A stretch of DNA of 64,000 nucleotides from positions 1 through 64,000 of the forward strand of contig NZ_BAGF01000152.1 in assembly GCF_000308755.1 (NCBI RefSeq). Direction: 5' to 3'. The notes under the pieces are model-generated. The model saw only the letters and a program-made list of their open reading frames with translations, searched no databases and had not been told where the DNA came from. This DNA comes from Nocardia pneumoniae NBRC 100136 (lineage in GTDB: Bacteria > Actinomycetota > Actinomycetes > Mycobacteriales > Mycobacteriaceae). The position numbers and the translations under genes are program-made. Below are positions 57,280 through 64,000 of this stretch, one piece after another (the first letter of the stretch is position 1; every line of letters starts with the position of its first letter).

Positions 57280-58097
57280 TTCACCCCCGTCCACGCGATC
57301 GAGCGCAGCACCTGTTTCTGGAAGACCACGAACAGCAGCACCAGCGGGGCGATGGCCAGGGTCGTCGCCGCCATCACCAGGGTCCACTGCGCGTTGTACC
57401 GGGTCTGCAGATTCGCGGTCGCCACGGTCAGCACCTGCCACCGTTCGCCGCTGCTCGCGACCAGCGGCCACATGAAGTTGTTCCACTGCGAGACGATCGT
57501 GATGAGCGTCAGCGTCGCCAGGACCGGACGGCTCATCGGCACCATCACGTGCACGATGACATCCAGCGTGTTCGCGCCGTCCAGCCGCGCCGCGCCGATC
57601 AGCTCCTCCGGAATAGCCCGGAAGTATTGCCGCAGCAGGAAGATCGCGTACGGCGAGCCGAACACGAACGGCAGCACCAGCGCCCAGAAGGTGTTGAGCC
57701 AACCCAGTTTCGCGAACATCAGATACAGCGGGATCAGCGTCACCATGGGCGGCACCATCATCGTGCCCAGATAGACCCAGAACAGCGCGTCCCGGCCGGG
57801 AAACTCGGTGCGCGCGAACGCGTAAGCCGCCAGCACCGAGGTGATCAGCTGGCCGCCGGTGATGCACACCGTCATCAGCGCGGTCACCAGCACCGCCCGC
57901 CCGAGCCCATGGTCCAGCGCGGTGCGGAAGTTGTCCGCGGTCACCGGATGTGGTAGGGCGAGTGGCGATCCGGTGGCGAACTGGCCGGGCGTCGTCACCG
58001 CGGTGAGCGCGCTGAGCACCAGCGGCGCCACGGTCAGCGCCGCTCCGGCCAGCAGTAGCGTGTACGCCGCGGCCGAACGCAGGCGATCAGAACTCAT
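57276..58097 (-). CDS. ABC sugar-type permease (MalG-like)
   Basis: The 273-residue permease has six membrane spans and the binding-protein-dependent loop EELIGAARLDGANTLDVIVHVMVPMSRP (EAA motif), which docks an ATPase. It belongs to the MalG/carbohydrate CUT1 subgroup and overlaps both neighbours, so the three genes form one unit. No ATP-binding protein is encoded in the window, so a shared ATPase from elsewhere is likely. Confidence 0.93.
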   Translation of the reverse strand: MSSDRLRSAAAYTLLLAGAALTVAPLVLSALTAVTTPGQFATGSPLALPHPVTADNFRTALDHGLGRAVLVTALMTVCITGGQLITSVLAAYAFARTEFPGRDALFWVYLGTMMVPPMVTLIPLYLMFAKLGWLNTFWALVLPFVFGSPYAIFLLRQYFRAIPEELIGAARLDGANTLDVIVHVMVPMSRPVLATLTLITIVSQWNNFMWPLVASSGERWQVLTVATANLQTRYNAQWTLVMAATTLAIAPLVLLFVVFQKQVLRSIAWTGVK

Positions 58098-58950
58098 AGG
58101 TGGTCCGATTCCGGAAGTAGCGGTGCTGCGCGAAAGTGATCGCGACCATCACCGCGAACACGACGATCGCCATGACCGCGGCCCGGCCCGGCCGCGCGGC
58201 GTCGAATGCCTCGGCGAACATCCGCATCGCCACCACATCCGTGCGATCGCCGGGTCCGCCCTTGGTCAACGCGTACACGGTGTCGAAGGTCTGGAAGGCG
58301 GTCAGCACGCCGGTGACGAGGACGAAGAACATGGTCGGCCGCAGCAGCGGCAGGACCAGCCAGCGGATCCGACGCCAGCCGGTGGCTCCGTCCAGCGCGC
58401 CCGCGTCCAGGATGTCGCGGGGAATCGCCCGGATCCCGGCCACGAAGAACAGCGCCACGTACCCGAAGTTCGCCCACACGCTCACGGCGGCCACCGACGG
58501 CAGCGCCAGCGCCGGATCGGACAGCCACTCGACGCGGCGGCCGAGCAGGGCGTTCAACGCGCCGCCCGTCGGCGCGAACATCCACTGCCACACCACGCCC
58601 ACCGCCACCGGCGCGCACATCCACGGCAGCGCGTACATCACCCGTAGACCGTGCGCACCGCGCCGGGCCAGCAGCGCGGCGACCGCGAATCCCAGCACGG
58701 TCTGCACCGGCACGACGATCGCCGTCAACGCCGACGTCACCAGCAAGGCATGGCCGAACGCCGGATCGCCGAGCACCGAGCGCCAGTTCCGCAGTCCCGT
58801 GAACTGCATGGGACCCAACAGGTTCCAGCTGTGCACACTGAGCCAGGCCACCACCAGGATCGGCAACACCAGGAACGCCGCGACTCCGATCAGGCTCGGC
58901 AGCAGCAGTACATAACTCGTCAGGGCACGACGAGCCCCACGCCGTCTCAT
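58087..58950 (-). CDS. ABC sugar-type permease (MalF-like)
   Basis: The 287-residue permease has about six spans, starting LTSYVLLLPSLIGVAAFLVLPILVVAWL, and the EAA motif IPRDILDAGALDGATGWRRIRWLVLPLL. It is the first gene of the unit and overlaps the next permease by 11 bases. Together they form a CUT1-type importer with the binding protein. A promoter should lie in the 64 bases before 59,015 or further right, but none is clear. Confidence 0.93.
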   Translation of the reverse strand: MRRRGARRALTSYVLLLPSLIGVAAFLVLPILVVAWLSVHSWNLLGPMQFTGLRNWRSVLGDPAFGHALLVTSALTAIVVPVQTVLGFAVAALLARRGAHGLRVMYALPWMCAPVAVGVVWQWMFAPTGGALNALLGRRVEWLSDPALALPSVAAVSVWANFGYVALFFVAGIRAIPRDILDAGALDGATGWRRIRWLVLPLLRPTMFFVLVTGVLTAFQTFDTVYALTKGGPGDRTDVVAMRMFAEAFDAARPGRAAVMAIVVFAVMVAITFAQHRYFRNRTTYEF

Positions 58951-59014
58951 GTCCTGCGACGCTACCGTCCCCGTCCGGCGCCGCTCTGGGGCGGGCGCCG
59001 AGGGGAGCGCGCGA

Positions 59015-59767
59015 TCAGTTGGTGGGGCCGCCCGCCACGTAGATCACCTGTCCGGAAACGAAACCCGCGCCCTCGCTCACCAGGAACGACGCGGTGTGGG
59101 CGATGTCCTCGGGACGGCCGACGCGCTGCACCGGGATCTGCGCGGCGGCGGCCTTCTGGAAATCCTCGAAGGAGACGCCGACGCGCGCGGCGGTGGCCGC
59201 GGTCATGTCCGTGACGATGAATCCGGGCGCGATGGCATTGGCGGTGACGCCGAACTTGCCCAGCTCGAACGCCAAGGTCTTGGTGAAGCCCTGCAGCCCG
59301 GCCTTCGCCGCCGAGTAGTTGACCTGGCCGCGGTTGCCGAGCGCCGACGTGCTCGACATGTTCACGATGCGACCCCACTTCTGCTCGACCATGTATTTCT
59401 GCACCGCGCGGGTGAGCAGGAAGGCGCCGCGCAGGTGCACGTTCAGCACCGCGTCCCAGTCGTCGACGCTCATCTTGAACAGCAGGTTGTCGCGCAGGAT
59501 ACCGGCGTTGTTGACCACGACGGTCGGCGCGCCGAGTTCGCTCTCCAGCTGCTGCACGGCAGCGGCGACCGACTCCTCGTTCGACACGTCGGCGCCGAGG
59601 GCGACGGCCTGCCCGCCCGCCTCGGTGATCGCCGCGACGGTGTCGGCGCAGGCGGCCGCATCGAGATCGAGCACGCCGACCCGGAGTCCGTCCGCCGCCA
59701 ATCGCTTGGCGATCGCCGCGCCGATTCCGCGCGCGGCGCCGGACACTACTGCAACTCGCTCGCCCAT
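59015..59767 (-). CDS. Short-chain dehydrogenase, 3-oxoacyl-ACP reductase FabG-like
   Basis: The 250-residue SDR has NADP motif SGAARGIG, NNAG, catalytic Ser in NMSSTSALG, and Tyr-Lys in YSAAKAG, with the FabG/PhaB-like GLQGFTKTLAFELGKFGVTANAIAPGFIVTDMT. It reduces a 3-oxoacyl thioester with NADPH; ACP or CoA is not decided by sequence. The ATG at 59,767 starts the canonical fold. It stands apart from the ABC genes by 64 bases and may or may not be co-transcribed with them. Confidence 0.92.
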   Translation of the reverse strand: MGERVAVVSGAARGIGAAIAKRLAADGLRVGVLDLDAAACADTVAAITEAGGQAVALGADVSNEESVAAAVQQLESELGAPTVVVNNAGILRDNLLFKMSVDDWDAVLNVHLRGAFLLTRAVQKYMVEQKWGRIVNMSSTSALGNRGQVNYSAAKAGLQGFTKTLAFELGKFGVTANAIAPGFIVTDMTAATAARVGVSFEDFQKAAAAQIPVQRVGRPEDIAHTASFLVSEGAGFVSGQVIYVAGGPTN

Positions 59768-59957
59768 GAGCGCATCCCTTCGTCGTTCGGATGTCGGGTT
59801 CAGTCATACCGCACCGAGCAGGCAGCGGCGGTGACGAGGAACAGCCACGGCCGCGTCGGCTCCGCTACCTGACGACTCGGCCCCGAGTGATACCCGAATT
59901 CCGGCGACCTCGAGCGGAAGGCTTGCTCAGCGGTTGGCTCGATGTTTCGATCGGCAC

Positions 59958-60434
59958 GTGACCGACCAGACCGAAGTTCCTCGCATTGTCAGCGCCAGCC
60001 GGGAGATCGCCGCGGGTGCGGAAGAAATCTTCGAGCTCATCGCGGATCCGGCCCAGCAGCCACGCTGGGACGGCAACGACAACCTCTCGGAGGCCGCGCC
60101 GGGCCAGCGCGTGCGGGCGGCGGGGGAGGTGTTCAGCACGACCCTGACCACCGGGGCCGTGCGCGACAATCACGTGGTGGAGTTCGCGGAGGGCCGCCGC
60201 ATCGCGTGGCGTCCGTCCGAACCCGGCAAGGAGCCGCCCGGTCACCTGTGGCGCTGGGAACTGGTACCGGTGGACGACGCTCGCACCTTGGTCACCCACA
60301 CCTATGACTGGACTTCGCTGACCGACGAGAAGCGTCAGGTCCGCGCCCGGGCGACCACCTCCGACAAACTGCTGGCATCCGTCGTCCGGCTCGCCGAATT
60401 GGCCGAGAGCCAGGGGATTTCACCGCGGCGGTAA
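59958..60434 (+). CDS. SRPBCC-family protein
   Basis: The 158-residue protein shows the START-like order: VSASREIAAGAEEIFELIADPAQQPRWDGNDNL, beta strands with VVEFAEGRRIAWRPS and HLWRWELVPVDDARTLVTHTYDWTSL, and a closing helix. Ligand unknown. GTG 59,958 begins the conserved sequence; ATG-like starts further left are unlikely. A strong terminator follows. Confidence 0.83.
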   Translation: MTDQTEVPRIVSASREIAAGAEEIFELIADPAQQPRWDGNDNLSEAAPGQRVRAAGEVFSTTLTTGAVRDNHVVEFAEGRRIAWRPSEPGKEPPGHLWRWELVPVDDARTLVTHTYDWTSLTDEKRQVRARATTSDKLLASVVRLAELAESQGISPRR

Positions 60435-60484
60435 GTGATCCCGTCGCGGGGTCGTGGCGGACAGGCTCCGCGCACAGCGTCAGC

Positions 60485-60509
60485 GCCGCTCAGCACACCG
60501 CTGAGCGGC
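60485..60509. terminator. Perfect stem-loop terminator
   Basis: Arms GCCGCTCAGC and GCTGAGCGGC (10 bp) flank a 5-base loop between convergent genes ending at 60,434 and 60,582. Confidence 0.8.
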
Positions 60510-60581
60510 CTCGATAATGCCGCCTATCGCGCGATGAGCGGAATGCCCGGCGGTGCGCCACTTTCCGCCGGATCGGCGATG

Positions 60582-60764
60582 TCAGACGCAGAAGCTGAGG
60601 CTGACCGATCCCAGCGGGACGTTGAGGCATACCACCACCGAACCCAACGCGTCGGTGGTCGGTGCGGGTGAGGCCGGAGCGGCCGATGCGGTCGGAGCGA
60701 AGAGGGCGCCGACGAACAGTGTGATGGCGGTTGCGGCAATCGCCTGAGCTGCTTTGGTAATCAT
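60582..60764 (-). CDS. Small secreted peptide with two cysteines
   Basis: The 60-residue product has a Sec signal (residues 1-33, ending TASAA) and a mature part of about 26 residues, with two Cys (VVVCLNVPL, SLSFCV) that can form one disulfide. ATG 60,764 follows AAGGAACG. Short secreted proteins of this kind are common in Nocardia and mycobacteria, mostly without known role. The gene is isolated and ends at a terminator. Confidence 0.65.
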   Translation of the reverse strand: MITKAAQAIAATAITLFVGALFAPTASAAPASPAPTTDALGSVVVCLNVPLGSVSLSFCV

Positions 60765-60982
60765 GATGACGTTCCTTGGCTGAGCGATTTTCCCGACCCG
60801 AGCCAGTGGTGACTCTTCTCCGATCATCCGCCGATGCGGTGGCGTAAACAAGGCCGTCGGCGGCATGAATCGCCCCCTTCGCAATCTTATGGCGACAGCC
60901 GCCATAGCTGATAGAGGCATGTTGTCCACAAAGTAAGCAGATGTGGCGAATATATAGCAATCACCCGTTCGGATAAATTAAT

Positions 60983-61007
60983 TACCCATTTGTAAAATTA
61001 TGGGCTA
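60983..61007 (+). promoter_or_regulatory. Promoter and operator of the tetR-NmrA operon
   Basis: TAAAAT at 60,993-60,998 is a near-perfect -10. It lies inside an inverted repeat with arms TACCCAT (60,983-60,989) and ATGGG(C)TA (61,000-61,007). This arrangement favours autorepression and places transcription start near 61,005, after the ATG at 61,000. Confidence 0.55.
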
Positions 61008-61017
61008 CTGTGTGCTG

Positions 61018-61638
61018 GTGCCCGCTCATCGCACTCCGGATCCCGACAATCGCGTCCGCGACGCCGAACGCACCAAACGCTGCCTGCTCGAGGCCGCCTT
61101 GGAGGAGTTCGCCGCACGCGGTTACGCGGGCGCTCGGGTCGGCGACATCGCCGAGCGCGCCGGCGTCAACAAGCAGCTGATCACCTACTACTTCGGCGGC
61201 AAAGAAGGCCTCTACCGAGCGATGCAACAGCGCTGGCGGGAGCGAGAGGCCACGATCAGCGACCCGGCGCTGCCGCTGGCGGAGGTGGTCACCAACTATC
61301 TGCGCGACGCGCTGCACGACCCGCGCGGTGTTCGATTGCTCATGTGGCGGGCACTATCCGACGCCGATCCATCCCTCGGCCAGCCGCTGACCGCCGACGA
61401 TATCGACGACACCAGGCGCCGCCGCGAGCGCGGCGAGATCGCCGCCGATCTCGACCCGGCCGCCCTTCGGCTCGCACTGCTCGGAATGGTCGTCGTGCCG
61501 GTGCTGCTGTCGGCCCAGGTTCGCGAGTTGTTCGGCATGGACGCGCGGTCGGCGGAGTTCGAGCGGCACTACGGCGAACAGTTGCGCCGCATTCTCGCCC
61601 ACCTCAGCGATTCCCGTTCCGAAGGAGAAATATCATGA
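61018..61638 (+). CDS. TetR-family repressor of an NmrA-type gene
   Basis: The 206-residue regulator has a TetR HTH near residues 15-60 (CLLEAALEEFAARGYAGARVGDIAERAGVNKQLITYYFGGKEGLYRAM). GTG 61,018 is preferred because the -10 element and operator overlap the ATG at 61,000; the extra residues would be MGYCVL. Its last 4 bases overlap the following reductase gene, the usual layout for a repressor co-transcribed with the oxidoreductase it controls. Confidence 0.88.
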   Translation: MPAHRTPDPDNRVRDAERTKRCLLEAALEEFAARGYAGARVGDIAERAGVNKQLITYYFGGKEGLYRAMQQRWREREATISDPALPLAEVVTNYLRDALHDPRGVRLLMWRALSDADPSLGQPLTADDIDDTRRRRERGEIAADLDPAALRLALLGMVVVPVLLSAQVRELFGMDARSAEFERHYGEQLRRILAHLSDSRSEGEIS

Positions 61639-62438
61639 CCTACCTGGTCACCGGTGTCCGCGGCATTGTCGGTCGCACCGTCGTCGATCAGCTGCTCGCG
61701 GCCGGAAAGCCGGTACGGGCGGCCAGTTCTCGACCTGACCGCGCGAGCGCCCCCGACGGCGCCGACCTGGTCGGACTCGACCTGACCGATCCGCGCTCGG
61801 TCGCCGACGCGCTCGACGGGGTGGACAAGGTCTTCTACTACGCCGCGCACGACGGCCTGGACACCTTCATCGACGCCGCGAAGTCGGCCGGTGTCGCGCA
61901 CGTCGTGCTGCTGTCCTCTATCGCGGCGGTCAGTGACCAGAACCCCATCGGCGCAAGGCATCTCGCCGTGGAGAATTCGCTGCGCGAGTCGGGTCTGCCG
62001 GTGACCATCCTGCGGCCGGGCGCCTTCGCGGCCAACGCCCGCACCTGGTTCTCCAGCATCAGGGCCGAGCGCGTCGTCCGTGTCCCGTTCCCGGGCCTGC
62101 AGCTGACGCCGATCCACGAAGCCGACATCGCCGCCGCGGCCATCACCGCACTCGACGTCCCCGGCCACGCGGGCCAGATCTATCCGCTCACCGGACCGGA
62201 GTCCCTCTCGCACCGGCAACAGGTGGACGCCATCGCCGCCGCCCTCGGCGAACCCGTGGACCTGGTCGAGCTGAGCTATGAGGAGGCGGCCGATCTCTAC
62301 TACCGCCCGGTGCTCGATCTGTGGGCCGCGTCCGGAGACGAACCGAGCCCGGTCGGCCCCACGTCCGAATCGGTGACCGGCGTCCCCGCCCGCACCTTCG
62401 CGCAGTGGGCCATCGACCACTTGGACGACTACCGCTGA
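61635..62438 (+). CDS. NmrA/SDR-type NAD(P)-binding protein
   Basis: The 267-residue protein is an atypical short-chain dehydrogenase of the NmrA/QOR2-like group: TYLVTGVRGIVGRTVVDQLLAAG at the N-terminus, VVLLSSIAAVSDQN, GLPVTILRPGAFAANA, and a C-terminal ligand domain. The YxxxK catalytic pair of classical SDRs is absent, so it may sense redox state or reduce quinones. It overlaps tetR (ATGA). A paralogue starts at 63,695. Confidence 0.88.
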   Translation: MTYLVTGVRGIVGRTVVDQLLAAGKPVRAASSRPDRASAPDGADLVGLDLTDPRSVADALDGVDKVFYYAAHDGLDTFIDAAKSAGVAHVVLLSSIAAVSDQNPIGARHLAVENSLRESGLPVTILRPGAFAANARTWFSSIRAERVVRVPFPGLQLTPIHEADIAAAAITALDVPGHAGQIYPLTGPESLSHRQQVDAIAAALGEPVDLVELSYEEAADLYYRPVLDLWAASGDEPSPVGPTSESVTGVPARTFAQWAIDHLDDYR

Positions 62439-62577
62439 CGGTGCCACGCCGAGGCGACCGACTGTCGCGCCGGGAGTCTGCCTGACGACGCCGAGGCCGT
62501 GCGTGCGATCCGCATCGGCGGGTATCCCTGGAAGCAGTGCCCCTGTGAGCGTGACGGCGGACCGAAGGAGGGCCATC

Positions 62578-62805
62578 ATGTCGGCGCAACACCGCAGATA
62601 CCTCATCGTTCTGGAGCCAGGATCCACCGGCGGCGACGCCACTCCGACGGCCATTCGGAGGAATTTCTTCGAATGGCTGGAAGCCACCGATGCCCAGGTC
62701 GACCAGGACGGCGGCGCCAATCGGCTGGTCGTGTCCGCCGCGCTGGACGTAGCCGAACGAATCAAAGACCTCGACTACGTCCAGCGCGTCGAGCCGTACG
62801 CGTAG
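62578..62805 (+). CDS. Small protein, possibly I9-propeptide-like
   Basis: The 75-residue protein has YLIVLEPG near the start and LDVAERIKDLDYVQRVEPYA at the end, a spacing that recalls the subtilisin propeptide/I9 inhibitor fold. No protease gene is adjacent, so a role as a free inhibitor is only a guess. ATG 62,578 follows AAGGAGGG, a strong site, supporting expression. Confidence 0.6.
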   Translation: MSAQHRRYLIVLEPGSTGGDATPTAIRRNFFEWLEATDAQVDQDGGANRLVVSAALDVAERIKDLDYVQRVEPYA

Positions 62806-62820
62806 CGGCGGGAGGCTCGA

Positions 62821-63396
62821 CTACACCCGATCGAAGAATCGGCTCTCGTGCACGGTGACGACCACCGTGATGTCGCCGTAGGGCGCCGCACCCAGTGCCA
62901 GCTTGTGCGCCAGGTGGGCCAGGCCCAGTCGCGGTCCGTATTTGGTGCGGATCCCGGCCCGCACTTTGTCGAACAGTGGGCCGGTGCGCACCAATTCGGC
63001 CGTGCCGTGATGCTGCCGCGATCCCAGGGCGGGGCTGCCTCGCCAGTCCCCGGCCTGCACGATGACGCGCCGGTCGTGCGCCAGGCGTCGCGCTTCGGCC
63101 GACTGCGAGGAGATCTGGAATGCCAGCCGCCCGTTGTCGACGGGTATCACCAGATGCTTGACGGTTTCCCAGCGCCGAGGCGTGGCCGGGTAGGTCACCA
63201 GCACGGTGGTCGCATCCCACCACAGCATTCCGGGGTGCCATTCACTCGGTCGCTCCGCGGGCGCGGGGTGCGCGGCCCAGGCCGCGATATCACCGCGGGC
63301 GGCATTGCCCTGAACTCCGCTACCGACAAAGGGGCTGCTGTTCGCCGTGTATGTCAATGCACGAACCTCCGGGACAGGGGTGCTCCGAGGACGCAT
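62821..63396 (-). CDS. PNPOx-like flavin-split-barrel protein, probable
   Basis: The 191-residue protein has a pattern close to split-barrel flavin or F420 proteins: RRWETVKHLVIPVDNGRLAFQIS, ARRLAHDRRVIVQAGDWRG, QHHGTAELV, and a helical tail. No cofactor motif is decisive. Start choice is uncertain: ATG 63,396 is used, while a TTG inside the frame at 63,357 has GGAGG 9 bases upstream. It is divergent from the last gene of the window, over a 298-base AT-rich gap. Confidence 0.6.
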   Translation of the reverse strand: MRPRSTPVPEVRALTYTANSSPFVGSGVQGNAARGDIAAWAAHPAPAERPSEWHPGMLWWDATTVLVTYPATPRRWETVKHLVIPVDNGRLAFQISSQSAEARRLAHDRRVIVQAGDWRGSPALGSRQHHGTAELVRTGPLFDKVRAGIRTKYGPRLGLAHLAHKLALGAAPYGDITVVVTVHESRFFDRV

Positions 63397-63618
63397 TCCC
63401 TGCCCGCGCCGGTGCGACCATCGCGGCGCCGTTCCCGGCTTCGGCGCGGACGTCGGAACGCCTCACTTCTCTGCACCTGGATCCAGAAAATCTGCCTATA
63501 AAGCCATAGATTTCGTATACCACTTGCAGGAGATAGAGGCAAGGATCGGTGCTCGATCGCCGCCGAACCGATGGACGGAGACGCCATCGGGGTGCGTTTC
63601 ACCGCAGTACTCATATAT

Positions 63619-63631
63619 TACGAAACTCGTA
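63619..63631. promoter_or_regulatory. TACGA-N3-TCGTA operator, second copy
   Basis: TACGA-AAC-TCGTA lies in the divergent gap and shares the half-sites, and the flanking T before and TC after, with the operator beside tetR at 54,696-54,708. Confidence 0.6.
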
Positions 63632-63655
63632 TCGACAGACTCGGAACGCGGTGTA

Positions 63656-63686
63656 CTATCTAGCTCATATAATATGAATTAGATAG
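63656..63686 (+). promoter_or_regulatory. 31-bp AT-rich palindrome with a consensus -10
   Basis: CTATCTA (63,656-63,662) and TAGATAG (63,680-63,686) are the outer arms, and TCATAT-A-ATATGA (63,665-63,677) is a perfect inner palindrome. A perfect TATAAT sits at 63,668-63,673. The right arm abuts the Shine-Dalgarno AGGAG of the next gene. Confidence 0.65.
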
Positions 63687-63694
63687 GAGTTGTC

Positions 63695-64000
63695 ATGTAT
63701 CTGGTCACCGGCGCCACCGGCACTATCGGCCGCCCTCTCGTCGGCGCTTTGCTGTCCACCGGTGCGGCAGTCCGCGCGGTATCCCGACAGCCCGTCACCG
63801 ACTTTCCCAAGAACGTCGAGGTCGTGCCGTTCGACGAGGTGAGCGGTGCCCTGCGGGGAGTCGAAAGCCTGTTCGTCCACCCGCGGGCGAGCAAGGATCA
63901 CGTCGGCGAACTTCTCGCGCTCGCGGCGGCATCCGGTGTCGGCCGGGTGGTCGTGATGTCGGCGGTCAACGCCGACGACGAGCCCGCTCAGCAGCCGTCC
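63695..64000 (+). CDS. NmrA/SDR-type NAD(P)-binding protein, 3' partial
   Basis: The frame is open to the window end (102 codons). It begins MYLVTGATGTIGRPLVGALLSTGAAVRAVSRQP, the Rossmann motif of NmrA-type proteins, and continues VESLFVHPRASKDHVGELLALAAASGVGRVVVMSA. It resembles the protein at 61,635 in the first 35 residues but is clearly a different gene. ATG 63,695 lies 4 bases after TAGGAGT. The palindrome just upstream suggests tight control. Confidence 0.88.
   Translation, partial: MYLVTGATGTIGRPLVGALLSTGAAVRAVSRQPVTDFPKNVEVVPFDEVSGALRGVESLFVHPRASKDHVGELLALAAASGVGRVVVMSAVNADDEPAQQPS

Noticed and set aside
58951-59014. Clear promoter for the ABC importer
   Set aside because: No convincing -10/-35 pair; the short gap may be crossed by transcripts from the FabG-like gene.

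Overview
The window is a 64 kb piece of a GC-rich actinomycete chromosome of the mycolic-acid group (Corynebacteriales), most likely Nocardia or a close relative. Genes 1 to 20,127 follow, in order, the block known in Mycobacterium tuberculosis as Rv1691-Rv1713: TPR protein, HAD phosphatase, small protein, tlyA, nadK, recN, steA, a mctB/steB-like gene, pyrG, NUDIX hydrolase, xerD, parA-like, scpA, scpB, rluB, cmk, der. CYP51, a WS/DGAT acyltransferase, an Mce protein and many FadD/SRPBCC proteins agree with this. GTG starts and 4-bp GTGA/ATGA overlaps dominate, so most genes sit in tightly coupled operons.

Region by region. 1-20,127: conserved housekeeping block (ribosome methylation, NAD phosphorylation, recombination, envelope assembly, CTP synthesis, chromosome segregation and condensin, CMP kinase, ribosome GTPase), broken by a 0.9 kb non-coding spacer with degenerate repeats and by lineage inserts (SRPBCC, cupin). 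20,128-31,936: accessory metabolism with an acyl-ACP thioesterase, a polyol dehydrogenase, a TrxR-like oxidoreductase, a dps/anti-sigma/SigF-type operon behind its own SigF-like promoter, an SRPBCC-acyl-CoA synthetase fusion and a WS/DGAT enzyme. 32,008-38,950: XRE regulator, then SnoaL-like protein, unknown protein and FadD19-like ligase converging on CYP51. A near-identical promoter/operator element lies at each outer edge of this unit, and an orphan Mce protein follows. 39,012-43,858: Zur-boxed zinc importer of AztABCD type, with the permease fused in frame to an AztD-like beta-propeller. 43,947-47,205: membrane and lipoprotein genes of unknown function.

47,484-53,991: a six-gene meta-cleavage operon (C-C hydrolase, extradiol dioxygenase, flavin hydroxylase, hydratase, acetaldehyde dehydrogenase, aldolase) that takes an unknown aromatic compound to pyruvate, acetyl-CoA and an acid. 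Its TetR neighbour divides it from a Tat-exported ACMSD-type amidohydrolase. 56,008-58,950: sugar ABC importer (two permeases and a binding protein, no ATPase). 59,015-64,000: FabG-like reductase, SRPBCC, small secreted protein, TetR/NmrA operon, small proteins, and the start of a second NmrA-type gene behind a striking AT-rich palindrome. No rRNA, tRNA, CRISPR, transposase or phage gene was seen.
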